DNA of 64,000 bases, taken from NCBI GenBank assembly GCA_026225945.1, contig JAMJFZ010000320.1, positions 11,576,001 through 11,640,000 of the forward strand. The letters run 5' to 3'. Positions 22,875 through 35,400 of the stretch are shown here, in pieces (the stretch's first letter is position 1; every line of letters begins with the position of its first letter). The DNA comes from Cricetomys ansorgei. Taxonomy: Eukaryota > Chordata > Mammalia > Rodentia > Nesomyidae. Below the pieces are notes generated by a model. It worked only from the letters and a program-made list of their open reading frames with translations. It did not search any database and was not told the DNA's origin. The position numbers and the translations under genes are program-made.

Positions 22875-23165
22875 AGGAGGCTGGAAAGAGAGCTTAGTCA
22901 GCACAGTGCCTGCCACATTAACATGGGGCATGGATTTATACCCACTCCACCTACATAAAAAGCCAGGCTTGATGACACATGCCTGTAATCCTAGGCGCTT
23001 GGTGACCTGCTGGTCTTGCTGAATCAATGAGAACCAGGGTCATTATCTCAAGAAGATAAGGTGGAACATGATAGAGGAGAAACCCAGCATGGCCCCTGGC
23101 CTCCATAAATACATGCACATAAGTGTACAGGAACACATACACTTGAACACTACGCATATGTGGAT
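22875..23165 (+). mobile_element. B4/RSINE1-type SINE
   Basis: GGAAAGAGAGCTTAGTCAGC begins the tRNA-like part. AAAAAGCCAGGCTTGATGAC and GCCTGTAATCCTAGGCGC form the B1-like middle. GATAAGGTGGAACATGATAG and CCCCTGGCCTCCATAAAT form the RSINE1 3' part. Full length but diverged. Confidence 0.85.
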
Positions 23166-24770
23166 ACAAAAATATTAATGTATCCTTGGACTATCATTCA
23201 ACCCAGAGCTGGACTGGGATTCCAGGAGGACAGATTTCCTGGAAAACTTGTAATTAACTAGCCATGTGAACACATTAAAGCCTTTACTTCATTTTAAATG
23301 CTGAAATAAGAAGAGATTAGACTGTCGTCAAGAAATTTTTGTTGCATATCTTCTATTTACAAGGCCTCCTTGAACAATTTAGTGGTGAAGAAATTTTAAT
23401 TATGGCTCAGCTCATAGTGAGAACAGCACATACTTGAGCCATGCAATTTACTTGTAAAGACATTTATAGACTACTGGCTGTGGACTGAGCTGTCAGTTGA
23501 GAGCTCTCTCCTTCAGAGAGTTCCTACTACTGACATGCTTGATTGGGATTCTGCTTCCCAATTAAATCTGCTGATAGACTCTTGTTCTTTTCATATCTTA
23601 TACTTTCCAACACTCCAGCACACCCACCAAACAAAGACTGTCTGAACAACACCAAGGAAAAGCGAATTCTGTGTTAAAGGGACAGTACAGCTGTTCCCCT
23701 GGAAGGACAATTTGTGTATAACCAAGAGCTGTACTCCCTTGAGAGTGCATGAGGATCCAAGAGGAAGGTGCACGAAATCTCCAGGTGGTTGAATGTTATG
23801 CTAAGGGGTATAAATCAGCATTTTCAATCACATTCATGAAGGTTTTTTGGTTTGGTTAGGTTTTCTCAACATCCTCAAAGACTCCACCTGAAATTATTTT
23901 TCCATATGCATCAGGTTCTGATGTATGTCTGAGGTCATAACCAAGTCAAGAAAGAAAAGATTCTCTACTCAACAAGACACAAAAGTCCCAGAGTTCATGT
24001 TTGTACAGAAAGGCGTTTGGTAATTCATACTCTCACCTGTCACTTCTTTATTTTGTGCCTGAGAGGATTTGAAGTGCACATGGACAAACTCCTTCCTTTA
24101 AAATATCGTCTCTGGCAGTATTTCTTGGATTAGTTCAACGCGACAGTATTCCACACTGTAGTTACTGTTTGTCGTAGCTTCTTCCAGCCCTGACATTTTA
24201 GGGTCCAGAGGAAGAAAGAAGCCTTTGGAATCAGAACTTTGGACGTATAATTCTTCCTGTTGAGATTCCTCCAGTCTGTGTTTCCCCTCAAGTATGTGAA
24301 GCAACACGAACCATTTAAAAAAATAGTTTTAATTTTAAATAATTAAGTCTAGAGTCTTTCCTTATCCTATTGAGAAGTTACTATACTTAAATCTTAGGGC
24401 TTTTGCTGTAACTCTGTTGTTGTCTTCAGCTGTTTTAGAGGTTTAGTTCCCTGTAGATATTTGTCAGAAAACCTAACTTACAAATTTGGCTAGTCATTTC
24501 TTAGACTTGGGTCATAAAAGTGTACATTTTGGATTGAGGAATTGCGATAATATTCCCAGCAGTGATAAATTTTACACGCTGTTGCCAAATATCTTATCTA
24601 CTCTTAGATTACAGGCGTAACAGCGTCAGCATTTCTAAGAAAATAAGTAACTTCCCAAATTAGTAGCAAAAAGAGCGCATGTCCGACAGCCGAGCTCAGA
24701 ACCGTAGGGGACTAGATGCCTACCAATAACCACAACGGTGGACTCTAGTGGGGACCTCCTCTTTGAAAAA

Positions 24771-24775
<5 letters not shown>
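23166..24775. other. No recognised feature
   Basis: AT-rich non-coding DNA with no SINE or LINE signature that I could anchor. The short minus-strand frames at 23591-23773 and 24098-24307 show no domain. Confidence 0.4.
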
Positions 24776-24801
<26 letters not shown>

Positions 24802-24925
24802 CGTGCGCGTGCGCTCACACTTGTGAGAATGCAGGCCATGTGTGCTTTTGGGGGTCAGAGGACAACCTATGGGAGTTTGACAGAAGCTGCCTCTACCTCC
24901 CGAGTCATCTTGGAACCCAAGAACC
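24776..24925 (-). mobile_element. (TG)n microsatellite and B4-like fragment
   Basis: A TG run (24776-24812) leads into GGTCAGAGGACAACCTATGG, the antisense of the B4-family 3' region. The rest of the SINE is too degraded to define. Confidence 0.5.
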
Positions 24926-26804
24926 CGCGTCTTTTAAGATCACCATAAGTGCTGTATTTTTTTTTCAGCTAGAAAATTATTATTCTTCCCTTTAATTTAT
25001 GTGTTTTCTAGGGTGTTCTATACTTACATAAATCATATGATAAGTTCGAGATTGTCCATCCAAAGGTCTCAGTTAGCACATCCTTTGACTTGAAACATTC
25101 TGGACCACATGAAAGCTGCCCAAACTGAAAGAATATAAGGAACTGTCAACACAGTGTGATGCAAATATATGGTCAAGCAGCTGCCATTTCTCACTGCAAG
25201 ACTCAATGAAGTAACAGGGTGTTGATTCACATTCTGTCTTAGTCTTGCTTCAAGGCTGGCCAAAGCTCTCCATCATTTCTTGGTAAACAACTCCTCTGCA
25301 ACTTTGTAAAAAGTCTTTGTTTTTTAACCCAGTATACCTTTTATCAAATTTAGTCATTTTGTTCATTTTTTTAAAATAACTTCTCCAGATTACTAAAGAG
25401 ACCTAGTTTCTTGGTCAGAAGTGTTATTTCTGGTTGTCACATACCAACTGGATTAAAAAAAAGAAGAAGAAGAAAAGAAAAAAAGAAAAGAAATACAACG
25501 ATTTGAAAATCCTGGAGCAAATAGGGGTGTCTAAGGCAACCCATGAAACACCAACACTACCATGGAGATAAATAAGCTTCAAAAGTTTTTGATTGTCATG
25601 GCACTTAAAGATTCACATCTCAGGGAGGGTCTGATTTGCCTGTATTTCACCAAATCTTCCCCTTTAACAATAGTGTTTCCACTGGCTGAGCTGGAACACT
25701 AGCTAAGACTCTAACCTACCCAATGAGTAGTTTCTCAAAGGAAACTCATGCTGCTGTCTTGGTGCAGAAGGATTCTAGTCAGTTAAAAATAGCTGATATC
25801 CACCACACTGGCATTTCTCTTTCACTCTCCTGATTATCTTGAAAGCCTGAAAATATGTTTTTGGCTGGTTCTTTACCACCATCCACTCATAAAAGCCTAT
25901 TCCTGACTTGTTCTTATATTACACAATATTTTGTTATCAGTGGAAAAACCTATTGTAGTCTCCAGAGATACAATATATTTGGAAGTAGTAAAACTAGAGT
26001 GAATTTATGATTGTATAGATCTTTTGGATATTTTAAGAGATTCTTGTTAAAAACACACCATGTTTTACGGTATCTCAAACTCTCTTGCTACATTTATAAG
26101 AAATATAATTCTTTTAATATATATCCTTGGTGTTACAGCAACCCGGACACTAGGGGGTTAATAAAAAAAAAAAAGCTCAAGTAAATATAATGTAAAAGGT
26201 GAAAATTATATGGGAATCCATACATTCAAATATTATAATAAAATGTCCTATTTAATTTCAAATAATTGCTGAGATGGGACACAGAAAAGACATCATAGCA
26301 TATCTGAAGCTGGCGAAGGTGGTGTCAGAGTATAATGTAGAAAGGAGAAAAAACTAGACATCTTATGTTTTAGCAGTAACATCTTACAAAGAGCCAGAAA
26401 CCATCACATGTAAAAACAATGTTGGTGTAGTAAGTGCGTTTCTATAGAACTAAGGCAGGAAGTAGGGGAGAAAATTGATGTGTACTTCTTCATGTGTGAT
26501 AGAACCCCGCCTAACAGTTTCACTTAGGATCGGAATTGGGAATGGGAAAACCTATAGAATACCATTTATAAAGAAAGGAATTTCAAAAAGCAGTGATAAT
26601 GAAACATTTTCACTTTCTAAAACTCTTTTTCTGCCCCAAATCCCTAACAGCTGCAGTATATTCTGACTAATTACAAGTGAATCATAAGGAACACAGCATG
26701 ATAAGAACCCTAAGTGCTATCAGTGTGGTGCGTGTTCATTTTAAACCCTGATGTTCTGTGTAATCCGTGTTTTATTCACACTTGGGTCATTAATTTTTAA
26801 GAGA
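24926..26804. other. No recognised interspersed repeat
   Basis: AT-rich DNA with a purine-rich A/G run at 25451-25493. Nothing else could be assigned. Confidence 0.4.
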
Positions 26805-27121
26805 CTTTTTTTTTTTTAGAGAAGTTTTTAGTTTCATGGCAAAATTGAATATAAGATATAGAGATTCTCACATCCCCTATCCCACACTCATGAATAGTCT
26901 TCCCCATTGTTAATATCCTTTTCCAGTGAGGCACAGTCGCTACAAGCGAGGAACCTGCACAGACACCATTAGCACTCAAAGTCCACAATATATGCTGGGA
27001 TTCCTGTTTTAGATGACAGCCATTTGTGAAAATACTTGTGTCAAATACTCATCATTATAGTATCCCACAGAACAGTCTCACTGCCCCCAAGTCCTAAGTG
27101 CACTGTGTATTTCTCATTACA
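26805..27121 (-). mobile_element. Old L1 (L1M-type) 3'-UTR fragment
   Basis: A poly-T run at about 26808-26817 is the antisense A-tail. AGTTTCATGGCAAAATTGAA and ACTCAAAGTCCACAATATAT follow, then TATAGTATCCCACAGAACAG. This is the antisense of an old mammalian L1 3' UTR. A younger rodent repeat cuts it at 27122. Confidence 0.8.
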
Positions 27122-27507
27122 GTAGTTAGCATTGTCAACTTGAGACAATCTGGAGTCATCTGGGAGATGGGCCTCTAGGTTTGCTTGTGGGGAATTGGCT
27201 TGAGTGCCGTAAGTAGTGTGGGAAGACCCATCTTAACTATGGGCATTCTAATCTCGCAAACAAGGGATCCTGGACTGTATGAGATGGAGAAAGCAAGTGA
27301 TAACTCAGAAGCATTTGTTGCTCTGTTTGTTGTCTGTGGTGCAAAGTAATCGGCAGCTTCAAGCTCCTAGTGCCTTGACTTCCTCACTGTGATGGACTGT
27401 ATCTTGAACTGTGAGACCAATTAAGCCCTTTCTCCTTTAATCAGCCATTGTCAGGATGTTTAATCACATTTTATGACAACAACAGGAAAAAAAAAAAACT
27501 AAGACAC
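27122..27507 (+). mobile_element. Rodent interspersed repeat, sense copy
   Basis: It starts GTTAGCATTGTCAACTTGAG and runs through GATCCTGGACTGTATGAGAT, CTTGACTTCCTCACTGTGAT, GAACTGTGAGACCAATTAAG and ACTAAGACAC. It is the same family as the antisense copies at 13762 and 43531, a common rodent repeat I do not name. It is inserted in the older L1. Confidence 0.65.
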
Positions 27508-29749
27508 TTATGGCATCATTTTTCAAACAAATAATACTAAGATTAATTTGAGTCTCTTACTTGCTACAGTAGTTATATATCCTCAGCACAATGCCCAATT
27601 TTAATAAGTAGTAAAGAATTAATTATTGGTTCAGGTGTCACTCATGAACATTATATCATTATATACTGATGGAATTTGTCTTTGCATTGTCAACAGAAAG
27701 ATAAAATATTTTTCAGACAAATTTTCCCTCTTAATAGCAAGGGCCTGCTATTTTCAGGAAGCAATTTATCAACAGAAATCTGTTCTTTCCGTACAAAATT
27801 GTCTCGAGAAAGTGCTTACCAGTGGAGAAATATATTGTATTAGGTTTCTTTAAAGATGTGCGGTAAGTAGAGCAATCTAGGGTGCATAGACGGATGAATA
27901 GGTGGATTGACAGATGGAGGGAGGTAGGGATGAATAGATGGATAGATATTACAAGGAATTGTCTCATTGGATGACTAATGCAATTGTGGGAGCTAGTAAG
28001 TTTGTGTTCTGTGGGTGAGGCTAGAAGGCTAGAGATTCAAGGAAGACTTAGTGTTGCGGTTTGGTGGCAGAATTCCTTTTTCCTCATGGGACTATAGCCT
28101 TTTCACTTAAGCCGTTCTTCACCTGATTGCATAAGGCTCATTTCCATCCCTGAGGGTAATCTGTTGCATACCTATCTAGTGATCGAGCACGCACCATTTC
28201 AAAAGGACGTTAAACATCTAAACTGGTAGTTGCCCCAAGACTAAACACCATTACCTAAAGAACTTTATACATAATCATGTATGCCAAGAGATATAAATGT
28301 ACTTGCCTAGTAGATAGATAAGTAGTTTTTCTTACTCTTAATCTTTCCCTTTCCATATACAACTCTCCTCTTGATTCTGACCTCTTAAACTGTAAACACA
28401 TAGGGATCTTCAAAGCCTAGGGAGGAAGAAAACTTTCAACCTACTCTCCTCCTTCAAGGTTTCAACAATGACTGGGGCTCTCTATGAGATCAATCTTACG
28501 AGTAGTTTTACAGAGACAACACACAGTACAATGCTGTCCAAGTAACACTGCTGCCAAAAAAAAAAACCAACAAAAACAAACAAACAAAGGATAACTAGAG
28601 TTAAAGCCTGAAAAACTATCCAAAGCTTTATTTACATAGGTAAGACAGAGATTATGACACATACAGTCTAAGTGCCATGTAGGATGGGCTAACCCCAGTG
28701 CAAGAGACAGGCAAGTTGACAAAGGATTTCATCCACATTCACCTTGGTATCTAAAACCAAGTTATATCACACAAGCAAAGGCAATACAGGATGTCAAAGC
28801 CCAGTTTATTGTCGCTTGAAAAAATTCGCTTTTTCACCTGAAAAGATGAACTTTATTGCTTCATCTAAGTACTTATAAGTCTCAGCCTCAACCTTAGAAG
28901 TGTCTATAGTCTAGAGTTCTGTATTTCCTTACACAGTCTTCAGTTTCTTCCTCAAGATTCATATAAACTAGAGTCTAATAGCAATAAAGTGTTAGGAGAC
29001 TATGATATCTAGCTTCAGTTCCAGGAAGTAATTAAATTGGAGGTCTGTGAATTTTCAACTAGTCAATTAAAGTAATAATTCCTTTTTTAAACACCGAAAC
29101 GAGTATGTGGTAAAACTGGATATTTATTAACAAACTATTACCTTCCACCCTGAGGACAAAGCTATGAACCAGGAATGTGTGCCATGACTTCATAAGTCTA
29201 AAAAGATCACTGAATATGTATTGCCTGACTTTTTAAGAAATTCTCAGAATTGACCTAGCTCCTAGATTCATCTGGCCTTCCTGGATTTTTCTCGAGTTCT
29301 TTTAGCCTACATTTTTTGGGTGGACATTTCTGCCTATGACAGTTGTTTCCCCTCTGAATGCCGTGCTGGACCCGCCCCCATGTGCAGGGCAATAACACTA
29401 ACAGTGTCGTAGACTCCTCTGCCAGTACTACCAGGAGCTCCTAGTCATGGCCGTGTTCTCTAGATGTTAAGGCTTTTCTGTCCCCAGCGGCAGCTGACAC
29501 AGCTTTCCCACTGCCTTCCTAGCTGAAGGAGGCTCTAGTGACGCTCCAGCATCCCCAAGCTATCAGCTGTCCTGAGGTGAAATGTGTGCTGCTTTGTCCG
29601 TCCTTTTAATCATTTGTTGATTGATATAAAATTTCCAAACAATGAAGAACAGTTAAGGACTAATTCAGCAAATATGTAACTACCATTCAGCAACCTGTAC
29701 TTGACAATCAAAATTTTGCTGTACTCTGTCTGTTTACCATCTGTCTTTT
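27508..29749. other. Unique AT-rich DNA with one GC-richer block
   Basis: No interspersed repeat was recognised. A short A-rich run lies at 28557-28590. The block 29340-29590 is GC-richer, with several CpGs and a GC-box-like CCGCCCCC at 29373, but it is too small and CpG-poor to be called an island. A regulatory role is only a possibility. Confidence 0.35.
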
Positions 29750-29929
29750 AATTACTTTTTATCTGTCCACCTATAGTTTGTGCATTCGTCCATTTATCTC
29801 TTTAAAATTCTTTTTTATGTTTTTGATATTATAATTACATAATTTCTCCCTTCCTTTTCCTCCCCCAAATCCTCCCATATACTCCCCCTCTTTCAAATTC
29901 ATGGCCTCATTTTTCATTAATTGTTGTTA

Positions 29930-29936
<7 letters not shown>

Positions 29937-29984
<48 letters not shown>
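29937..29984. repeat. (TA)n microsatellite
   Basis: A short TG run grades into a TA run of about 23 units inside the L1 fragment. Confidence 0.95.
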
Positions 29985-29987
<3 letters not shown>

Positions 29988-30339
29988 ATATATTATCTAA
30001 AATATGTAAATACAACCTGCTCAATCTGTGTACTGTTACTTGTATGAATATGTCTTCAGAACTTAACTATTTGGTGTTGGATAACCAATGGGTACGTTCT
30101 GCCCTGGGGAAGAGTATTTGTCTTAGCTTAGTTGCCTGGATTCTTTGTGTAGGGTTGAGCCCGTATGAGCTTCCCCATCTACATTAACTTGTCCATTGGT
30201 ATATTCCTTGTTCAGCTCATATTTAGACAGTCATGATGGGTATACCTTCTGCCATACCTAGAAGAAGACACAATCTCACAGCAAACACCCTTTTTCCTCT
30301 GGCTTTAAAAATATTTCTGCCCATTCTTCTGCAATATTT

Positions 30340-30557
30340 ACCTATCTTTTTTTATAAAGATTTGTTGTGCATGCATGTCTGTGTGTGTGTGTGTGTGTGT
30401 AAATACAAGAGTTCAAGAGTCCAGAAGAGGGCTTCAGAATCCCTGGAGTTGGAATTACAGACAGTTGTGAGCTGTCTGACATGAGTGCTGAGAACTGAAC
30501 TCTGGTCCTCAGCAAGAGCAGTACCTGTTCTTAACAGCTGAACTATCTCTCCAGTCC
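30340..30557 (-). mobile_element. B3/B2-type SINE
   Basis: The minus strand begins GGACTGGAGAGATAGTTCAG at 30557 and runs through AGCACTCATGTCAGACAGC and a CTCTTCTGGACTC block to a TG-rich end. It is inserted in the L1 fragment and carries a (TG)n run at 30380-30400. Confidence 0.85.
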
Positions 30558-31054
30558 TATGTCTGTCTATCTATCTTGTTTGCTTACTGGACAATTTGAA
30601 ATAACGTATTACAGAAAGAGACTTGACTTAGCTTAATCATAATGCTTTTCATGTTTTAGAAAATGAATGCCATTTGATAACATGACCATTAAGCAAAACA
30701 ACAGTTGTAAATTCTGCCCCTTGGGCCTATGACCAAAAACCAAGGGCTTTTGACCAAGTTAATAGAACCAAGCATTAATTTCCTCCTACAGAACAGACTT
30801 CAAATTCAATCAGAAAGCTGTTGGCTACCCCCTTAACAGTCATGCATTATAGCACTTAGAGGGCATGCCTTGCTTTGGGAGGCCACTATTATAGTTCACA
30901 GATTCACAGCTAAGACACTTGGTTATTTTTCTAATCCAGCAGCCCACATAGCACCTTCTAGCACTGTGAAGGTTATCCAGTGGGAAGAAGTGTCCATGTC
31001 AGTCCCAGTTTGATTTCTGTGTGGTCTGTGACCAAAGTGTGCAGTAAATCTAGC

Positions 31055-31073
31055 AATAAGATCTCACCATCAA
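31055..31073 (+). repeat. Target site duplication, left copy
   Basis: A 19-base direct repeat (AATAAGATCTCACCATCAA) is repeated at 31340-31358 with one difference. It is L1 sequence duplicated by the SINE insertion between the copies. Confidence 0.85.
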
Positions 31074-31092
31074 AAAATAATAAACAAACAAA

Positions 31093-31131
<39 letters not shown>

Positions 31132-31339
31132 GTGATAGATAGATAAGAAGATAAATAGATAAAATAAAATAAAGCCGGTGGTGGTAGCTCACATCTTTCA
31201 TCCCTGTGCTCAGAAGGCAGAGGCAGGAAGATCTCTGTGAGTTTGAGGCCAGCCTGGTCTACAGAGTGAGTTCCAGAACAGCCAGAGTTACAACAGAGAA
31301 ACCCTGTCTTGAAAAACCAAAAATAAATAAATTTAATAA
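31074..31339 (+). mobile_element. B1 SINE preceded by an (AAAT)n leader
   Basis: B1 proper starts GCCGGTGGTGG at 31174 and has GAGTTCCAGAACAGCC, then AGAGTTACAACAGAGAAACC and an A-rich tail. Before it, still inside the target duplication, lie about 100 bases of (AAAT)n and GATA-like sequence (31074-31173). That leader may be the tail of a second, otherwise lost SINE. Confidence 0.85.
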
Positions 31340-31358
31340 AATAAGATCTTACCATCAA
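31340..31358 (+). repeat. Target site duplication, right copy
   Basis: The match to 31055-31073 (18 of 19 bases) marks the right edge of the B1-containing insertion. Confidence 0.85.
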
Positions 31359-31541
31359 GTTCTAGAGGGTAACCAAAAGCAATGGCAAAAGCCTATAGTA
31401 TTTGAGAATACTCTTCCTGGCTAACAACTCAGAGGAACATATTCCATACTCGGTACTGGAAGTTTTGTTTCATAACCCAAGGCTTCTAGGTATCCATCTA
31501 TGGAGGATACCTCAGTTCAAATATTTTGTTTCAGATTATAT

Positions 31542-31671
31542 GTTTTTTGAGACAGGGTTTCTCTGTTGTAACTCTGGCTGTCCTGGAACTCACTCTGTAG
31601 ACCAGGCTGGACTCAAATTCACAGAGATCCTCCCTCCTCTGCCTCCCAAGTGCTGGGATTAAAGGCATTCG
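31542..31671 (-). mobile_element. B1 SINE
   Basis: The plus strand shows antisense B1: TTTTTTGAGACAGGG, then CTCTGTTGTAACTCTGGCTG, then CAAGTGCTGGGATTAAAGGC. It carries the GTTACAACAGAG variant. Confidence 0.9.
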
Positions 31672-31789
31672 GGTTACAGTTTTAATAAGCTTATCAGATA
31701 GTATATTTTCATATAGTTTGTTCATATATCATTAACTATCATTTTGACGTGTTTTCTTTCCACAAAATGCATACATATATAGATACACA

Positions 31790-32063
31790 TAGTACTCCCT
31801 CAGTATCCTTCTAGAACAGAACAATTGAGACTAAAAGTTGAAGATACACATCTTTTACATAAAATGACCCAGACTCTACATGCAAATCCATGTAATCCTC
31901 CGATATACTTTGATCATCTCGAGTTTGCTTTTAATAAGTAATATATAATGTGGGTGTTACATAAATAGTTGTCATACTGACAAACGTCTGTTTGTGTGCA
32001 GAACAGACACAGAATTGAAGATGCAGCACTAGAGGGTATGGTGAACCCACTGTAGTCCATCCA
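31790..32063 (+). mobile_element. Tigger-family (TcMar) DNA transposon fragment
   Basis: CTCCCTCAGTATCCTTCTAG, then TACATAAAATGACCCAGAC, then GTAATCCTCCGATATACTTT, then TACATAAATAGTTGTCATAC follows a MER2-like non-autonomous Tigger element. Ancient and diverged. Confidence 0.65.
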
Positions 32064-32089
32064 ACACCCCATCTGTTCCTTCAACAGGA

Positions 32090-32544
32090 GTTATAATTAT
32101 AAAAGATAGCTCTCACTTCCTTCTAAAACTTCATAGTACTTCACTGGGTGAAAGCTATTCATTCTTCCCCCTTTTGATATTAATGGACCCTTATATTTCT
32201 CTCAACCTTTACTGTAGTGAACTACCTTGCATGTTTGTTGAATTAAATTTGTGAAGCTGTGTCTCTAGGAAAATATCTGGAAATGGGGTTCCTAGGTTAA
32301 ATAAATATGAACCGTGTGTGTATGTGTTCCCTCTGAGACAGTTGTGCCATTTTGCATTCCCAGCAGTAATGGATCGCTCACAGAGTTGTTTCAAATGTTT
32401 ACAGAATGTACTATTCTGATATATATGTGTATTTTGTGTTTTTCTTCTTATGAATGGGGTTTGGTAAACTTTTATGTTCTTTCTCTCTTATGAAATGTCT
32501 CTAATTTTCACTCATTTCCTGATAGGGTTTTGACTTTAAAAATA

Positions 32545-32546
<2 letters not shown>
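32090..32546 (-). mobile_element. Old L1 (L1M-type) fragment
   Basis: The plus strand matches the antisense of the common old L1 3' region: GGAAATGGGGTTCCTAGG at 32279, GTTGTGCCATTTTGCATTCC at 32341 and CAGCAGTAATGGATCG. A B4-type SINE interrupts it on the right. Confidence 0.65.
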
Positions 32547-32600
<54 letters not shown>

Positions 32601-32735
32601 GGTACTGTGGAGATCTGAAGTTAATCTCAGGTGTCTTTTCTTGGGAGCCTTCCACCTCTTAGTTAAGCAGAGTCTCTCATTAACCCAGAACTCACTGAGT
32701 AGGTGTGGCTAGCTGAACAGAAAATCCCAGTACTC
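32547..32735 (-). mobile_element. RSINE1/B4-type SINE with (TG)n end
   Basis: A pure TG run (32547-32595) is the antisense CA tail. ATCTCAGGTGTCTTTTCTTG, AGAGTCTCTCATTAACCC and AACTCACTGAGTAGGTGTGG follow, the antisense RSINE1 order. Its tRNA-like end is not seen. Confidence 0.75.
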
Positions 32736-34893
32736 TGCTCTCCTTTGTGACTTTTTCAAGAATGGACCCTTCTGGTCAGCATTCTTCCACTGATACTTGA
32801 TACTGTGTGCTCCTGGGAAAAGTCAGTGAATTCTCCATGATGAATGTACATACCTTTTACAAGAGTAGAAATCCTCTCCTACTGCCTGTTTACCCCTTAC
32901 CTATCTTCTACACTATTGATATAATATGAAATTATCTACAAATGATGCATAGACAATAAAAAGTATGAGGACATTATTCCTGAATCTGAATAGGAAGAGG
33001 CAGTAACCATGGGGATAATTTTCATGTACACTGACTATGTAATAAGTGCATGTGTGTCTTCTCTTCACATTATTCTAAGTTTTCATCAATGAGTGCATAT
33101 ACCACGAGGGTCCATACATTTGTAATGCATTCTGTTTATTATATAAATAGTATCTATTTATATATATATATATATATACTATAGAATAGTATCTATCCTA
33201 TAAAAACAAACTATGTCCCCAGGCTGCCCCATACCTTACCAGCTGTTCCAGTGAGACTCTTTTCTTTTTAGGTAATGCTTGAAGACAAATGTCATTCTAT
33301 GTACAAATCAGAAAAATATTCATTTAGACCACCAAAGTTAGCTCCTAAACTCCAATTTTGTTGAGGCAGGATCTTATATAGAAACTAGACTCACATTTAA
33401 CATATATACATATATACGCATGTATATGTTACATTTTCTAAAATGTGTGTTTCTCTGTGTATATTCCATCCTTCTGTCCATATGAGGACTCTAGGACAGA
33501 GTTCAGTCACTGGGATGAATATGTCTTCCACTTACATAAAATCAACTTCTTTCTCATAGTTATGTACAAGTATGTACAAGTTTATATTATTCTATGGGAA
33601 GTGAAGCTGAAGAGAAAATCAGGGTTTTGTTTGGCCTGAAAGGCATGTAGTTTGGGAGGCCCCACTTTAAGAAAGAGGTGCTAGAAGTTGTTGATGTAGG
33701 CCAGGGTCTAAGGCTTGATCTTGATAAACTTTATGGTAACGATGCCTCTTCTTCTGGAATGGAACACTTTCATTTGAATCTCAGCAGCATGTTGTCTTTA
33801 TCCACTCTGAATTCTATCTTGTTAAAGACTGTGTTGTGTGCAGTATTTAATCCTCTCGGCTTCAAGTTATTTGCAAATCATATAGTTTCTTCCATAACCT
33901 TTAAGTCACTAGCAAGGTGATGAACAAGAGGATTGAAGACTTTGCTGAATCAACCTTATTGAAATATTTTCTACCAAAGGAAAGAACCCTTCCTTCTTTC
34001 ATGGTTAGCTTCTTTTTTCCCTTTAAAATATGATAAACAAACAAACAAACAAAAAACCTTTCGTGTTCCACTATTTTCTTATTAAAAGTAGAGATTAGGA
34101 AATCTACTAGACATCTAGCTCCTAAGCACTTACTTAGGCTGTGTAAAAGAAGGGTTCTGTCATCTGCATTGCTCATCATGAGACGGGGGGAAATTCACTC
34201 AATCTTTGCAAAACACTTGACAGTTTAAAATCATATTTATAATGCTTTTCTAGGTTCTAATAATATTCAAACATCACTGAGAAGTATGATTTGATTCTAA
34301 TGGAAATCATAATTATTTAATCTAAGATCAACTTGCTTTGGCTGTGTGTCTCACAATCCCCTTAATTAAGTAATCAAATATGAGTAAAATAGTGAGAGCA
34401 TCCTGGGAGTTAATTATTCTTACACTCCTAGTCCCCTACTGGGATAAAATAATCTTTTAGAGGTTATTTTTCACAGGAGAAAGTATTTTAAAATTGTAAG
34501 ACAAATTAATTGATACTATTAAGAAATGAGTATAAAAGTTAGACTAAAGCTAGGTTGATGAAGAATACATATTTAAAGTTAAAATTCCAAGAGCCTAGAC
34601 TGGACATGGTGGTACATAACTATAATTCCAGATTGTGCTTATCTAGTACCTCCTGTTTTCATTTAGAAGCCATGTCAATTCCCATGCTTGTCAAGAAGGT
34701 CCTTCAACTCTGACATGCAGCTTCAACCCCTATTTTATCAGCTACTGAGTCCATGGCATCTGGCCAATCCCTGCCTATAGTTAGATATACCACATACTTG
34801 TTCATTGAATAAAATGTTTTAGAGTAGATTCTCTCTCTCATTTTCTCTCTCTCCCCTTCATCCCTTTCTTCATCTCTTTTTCGCTCCTCACTC
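32736..34893. other. No firm feature
   Basis: AT-rich DNA with small TA-rich patches (33160-33180) and a twice-occurring AATAGTATCTAT (33146, 33186). A short B1-like scrap lies near 34599-34635. Nothing else is supportable. Confidence 0.35.
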
Positions 34894-34901
34894 TGTGTGT
34901 G

Positions 34902-34945
<44 letters not shown>
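34894..34945. repeat. (TG)n microsatellite
   Basis: A TG run with one CG interruption, about 26 units, preceded by pyrimidine-rich sequence. Confidence 0.95.
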
Positions 34946-34947
<2 letters not shown>

Positions 34948-34989
34948 GTAGGAATTCCCCTGTAAGATAAATTTTCTATATGAAAAACT

Positions 34990-35104
34990 GCTTTAATCCC
35001 TGGATGTAATCCCAGTTTGGGGGAAGCTGAAGTGGGAGAATCATGAGTTTGAGTCCAGCCTGAACTACACAGCAAGAGCCTGTCTCAAAAATAAAAAATA
35101 AAAC
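34990..35104 (+). mobile_element. Old B1-like SINE
   Basis: GGATGTAATCCCAGTTTGGG, then GAGTTTGAGTCCAGCCTGAA, then GAGCCTGTCTCAAAAATAAA. The 5' part is missing or diverged. Confidence 0.7.
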
Positions 35105-35400
35105 GTCTATACCAATCTATACCAATAAATTTAGAAACCCACTAAATTTAAGAGAATTCAAAGACCCAGCTAAATATGAGCATGTAATGAATTAAACATA
35201 TCACTTAAGTTGCATGGATTTTCGTAGAACTCAAGACCTCTAACTCAATATGAGAAATAATAGTTTATAAAGTATGAACATGTCAAAGGAAGAATAAATT
35301 GGAAAGATAATATTGAGAACACTCACTACTTTCAGAGTAGTAAAATTCTATTAGACCAAGAAGCTAAGTTTGAAGTATCATTTTGGCTTCCACATGGAGA
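35105..35400. other. No recognised feature
   Basis: AT-rich DNA before a B1. It may belong to the old L1 that continues at 35595. Confidence 0.35.

Larger units (their letters stand above)
29750..31541 (-). mobile_element. Rodent L1 (Lx-type) fragment hosting SINE insertions
   Basis: The plus strand carries antisense L1 blocks in order: TACAACCTGCTCAATCTGTG at 30012, TTGTGTAGGGTTGAGCCCG at 30145, AAGCAAAACAACAGTTGTAA at 30692, CAAATTCAATCAGAAAGCTG at 30800, and after an insertion TCTAGAGGGTAACCAAAAGC at 31361. The 3' end is at low coordinate. A B3 (30340-30557) and a B1 (31074-31339) interrupt it, and another B1 follows at 31542. No intact ORF2 is present. Confidence 0.8.
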
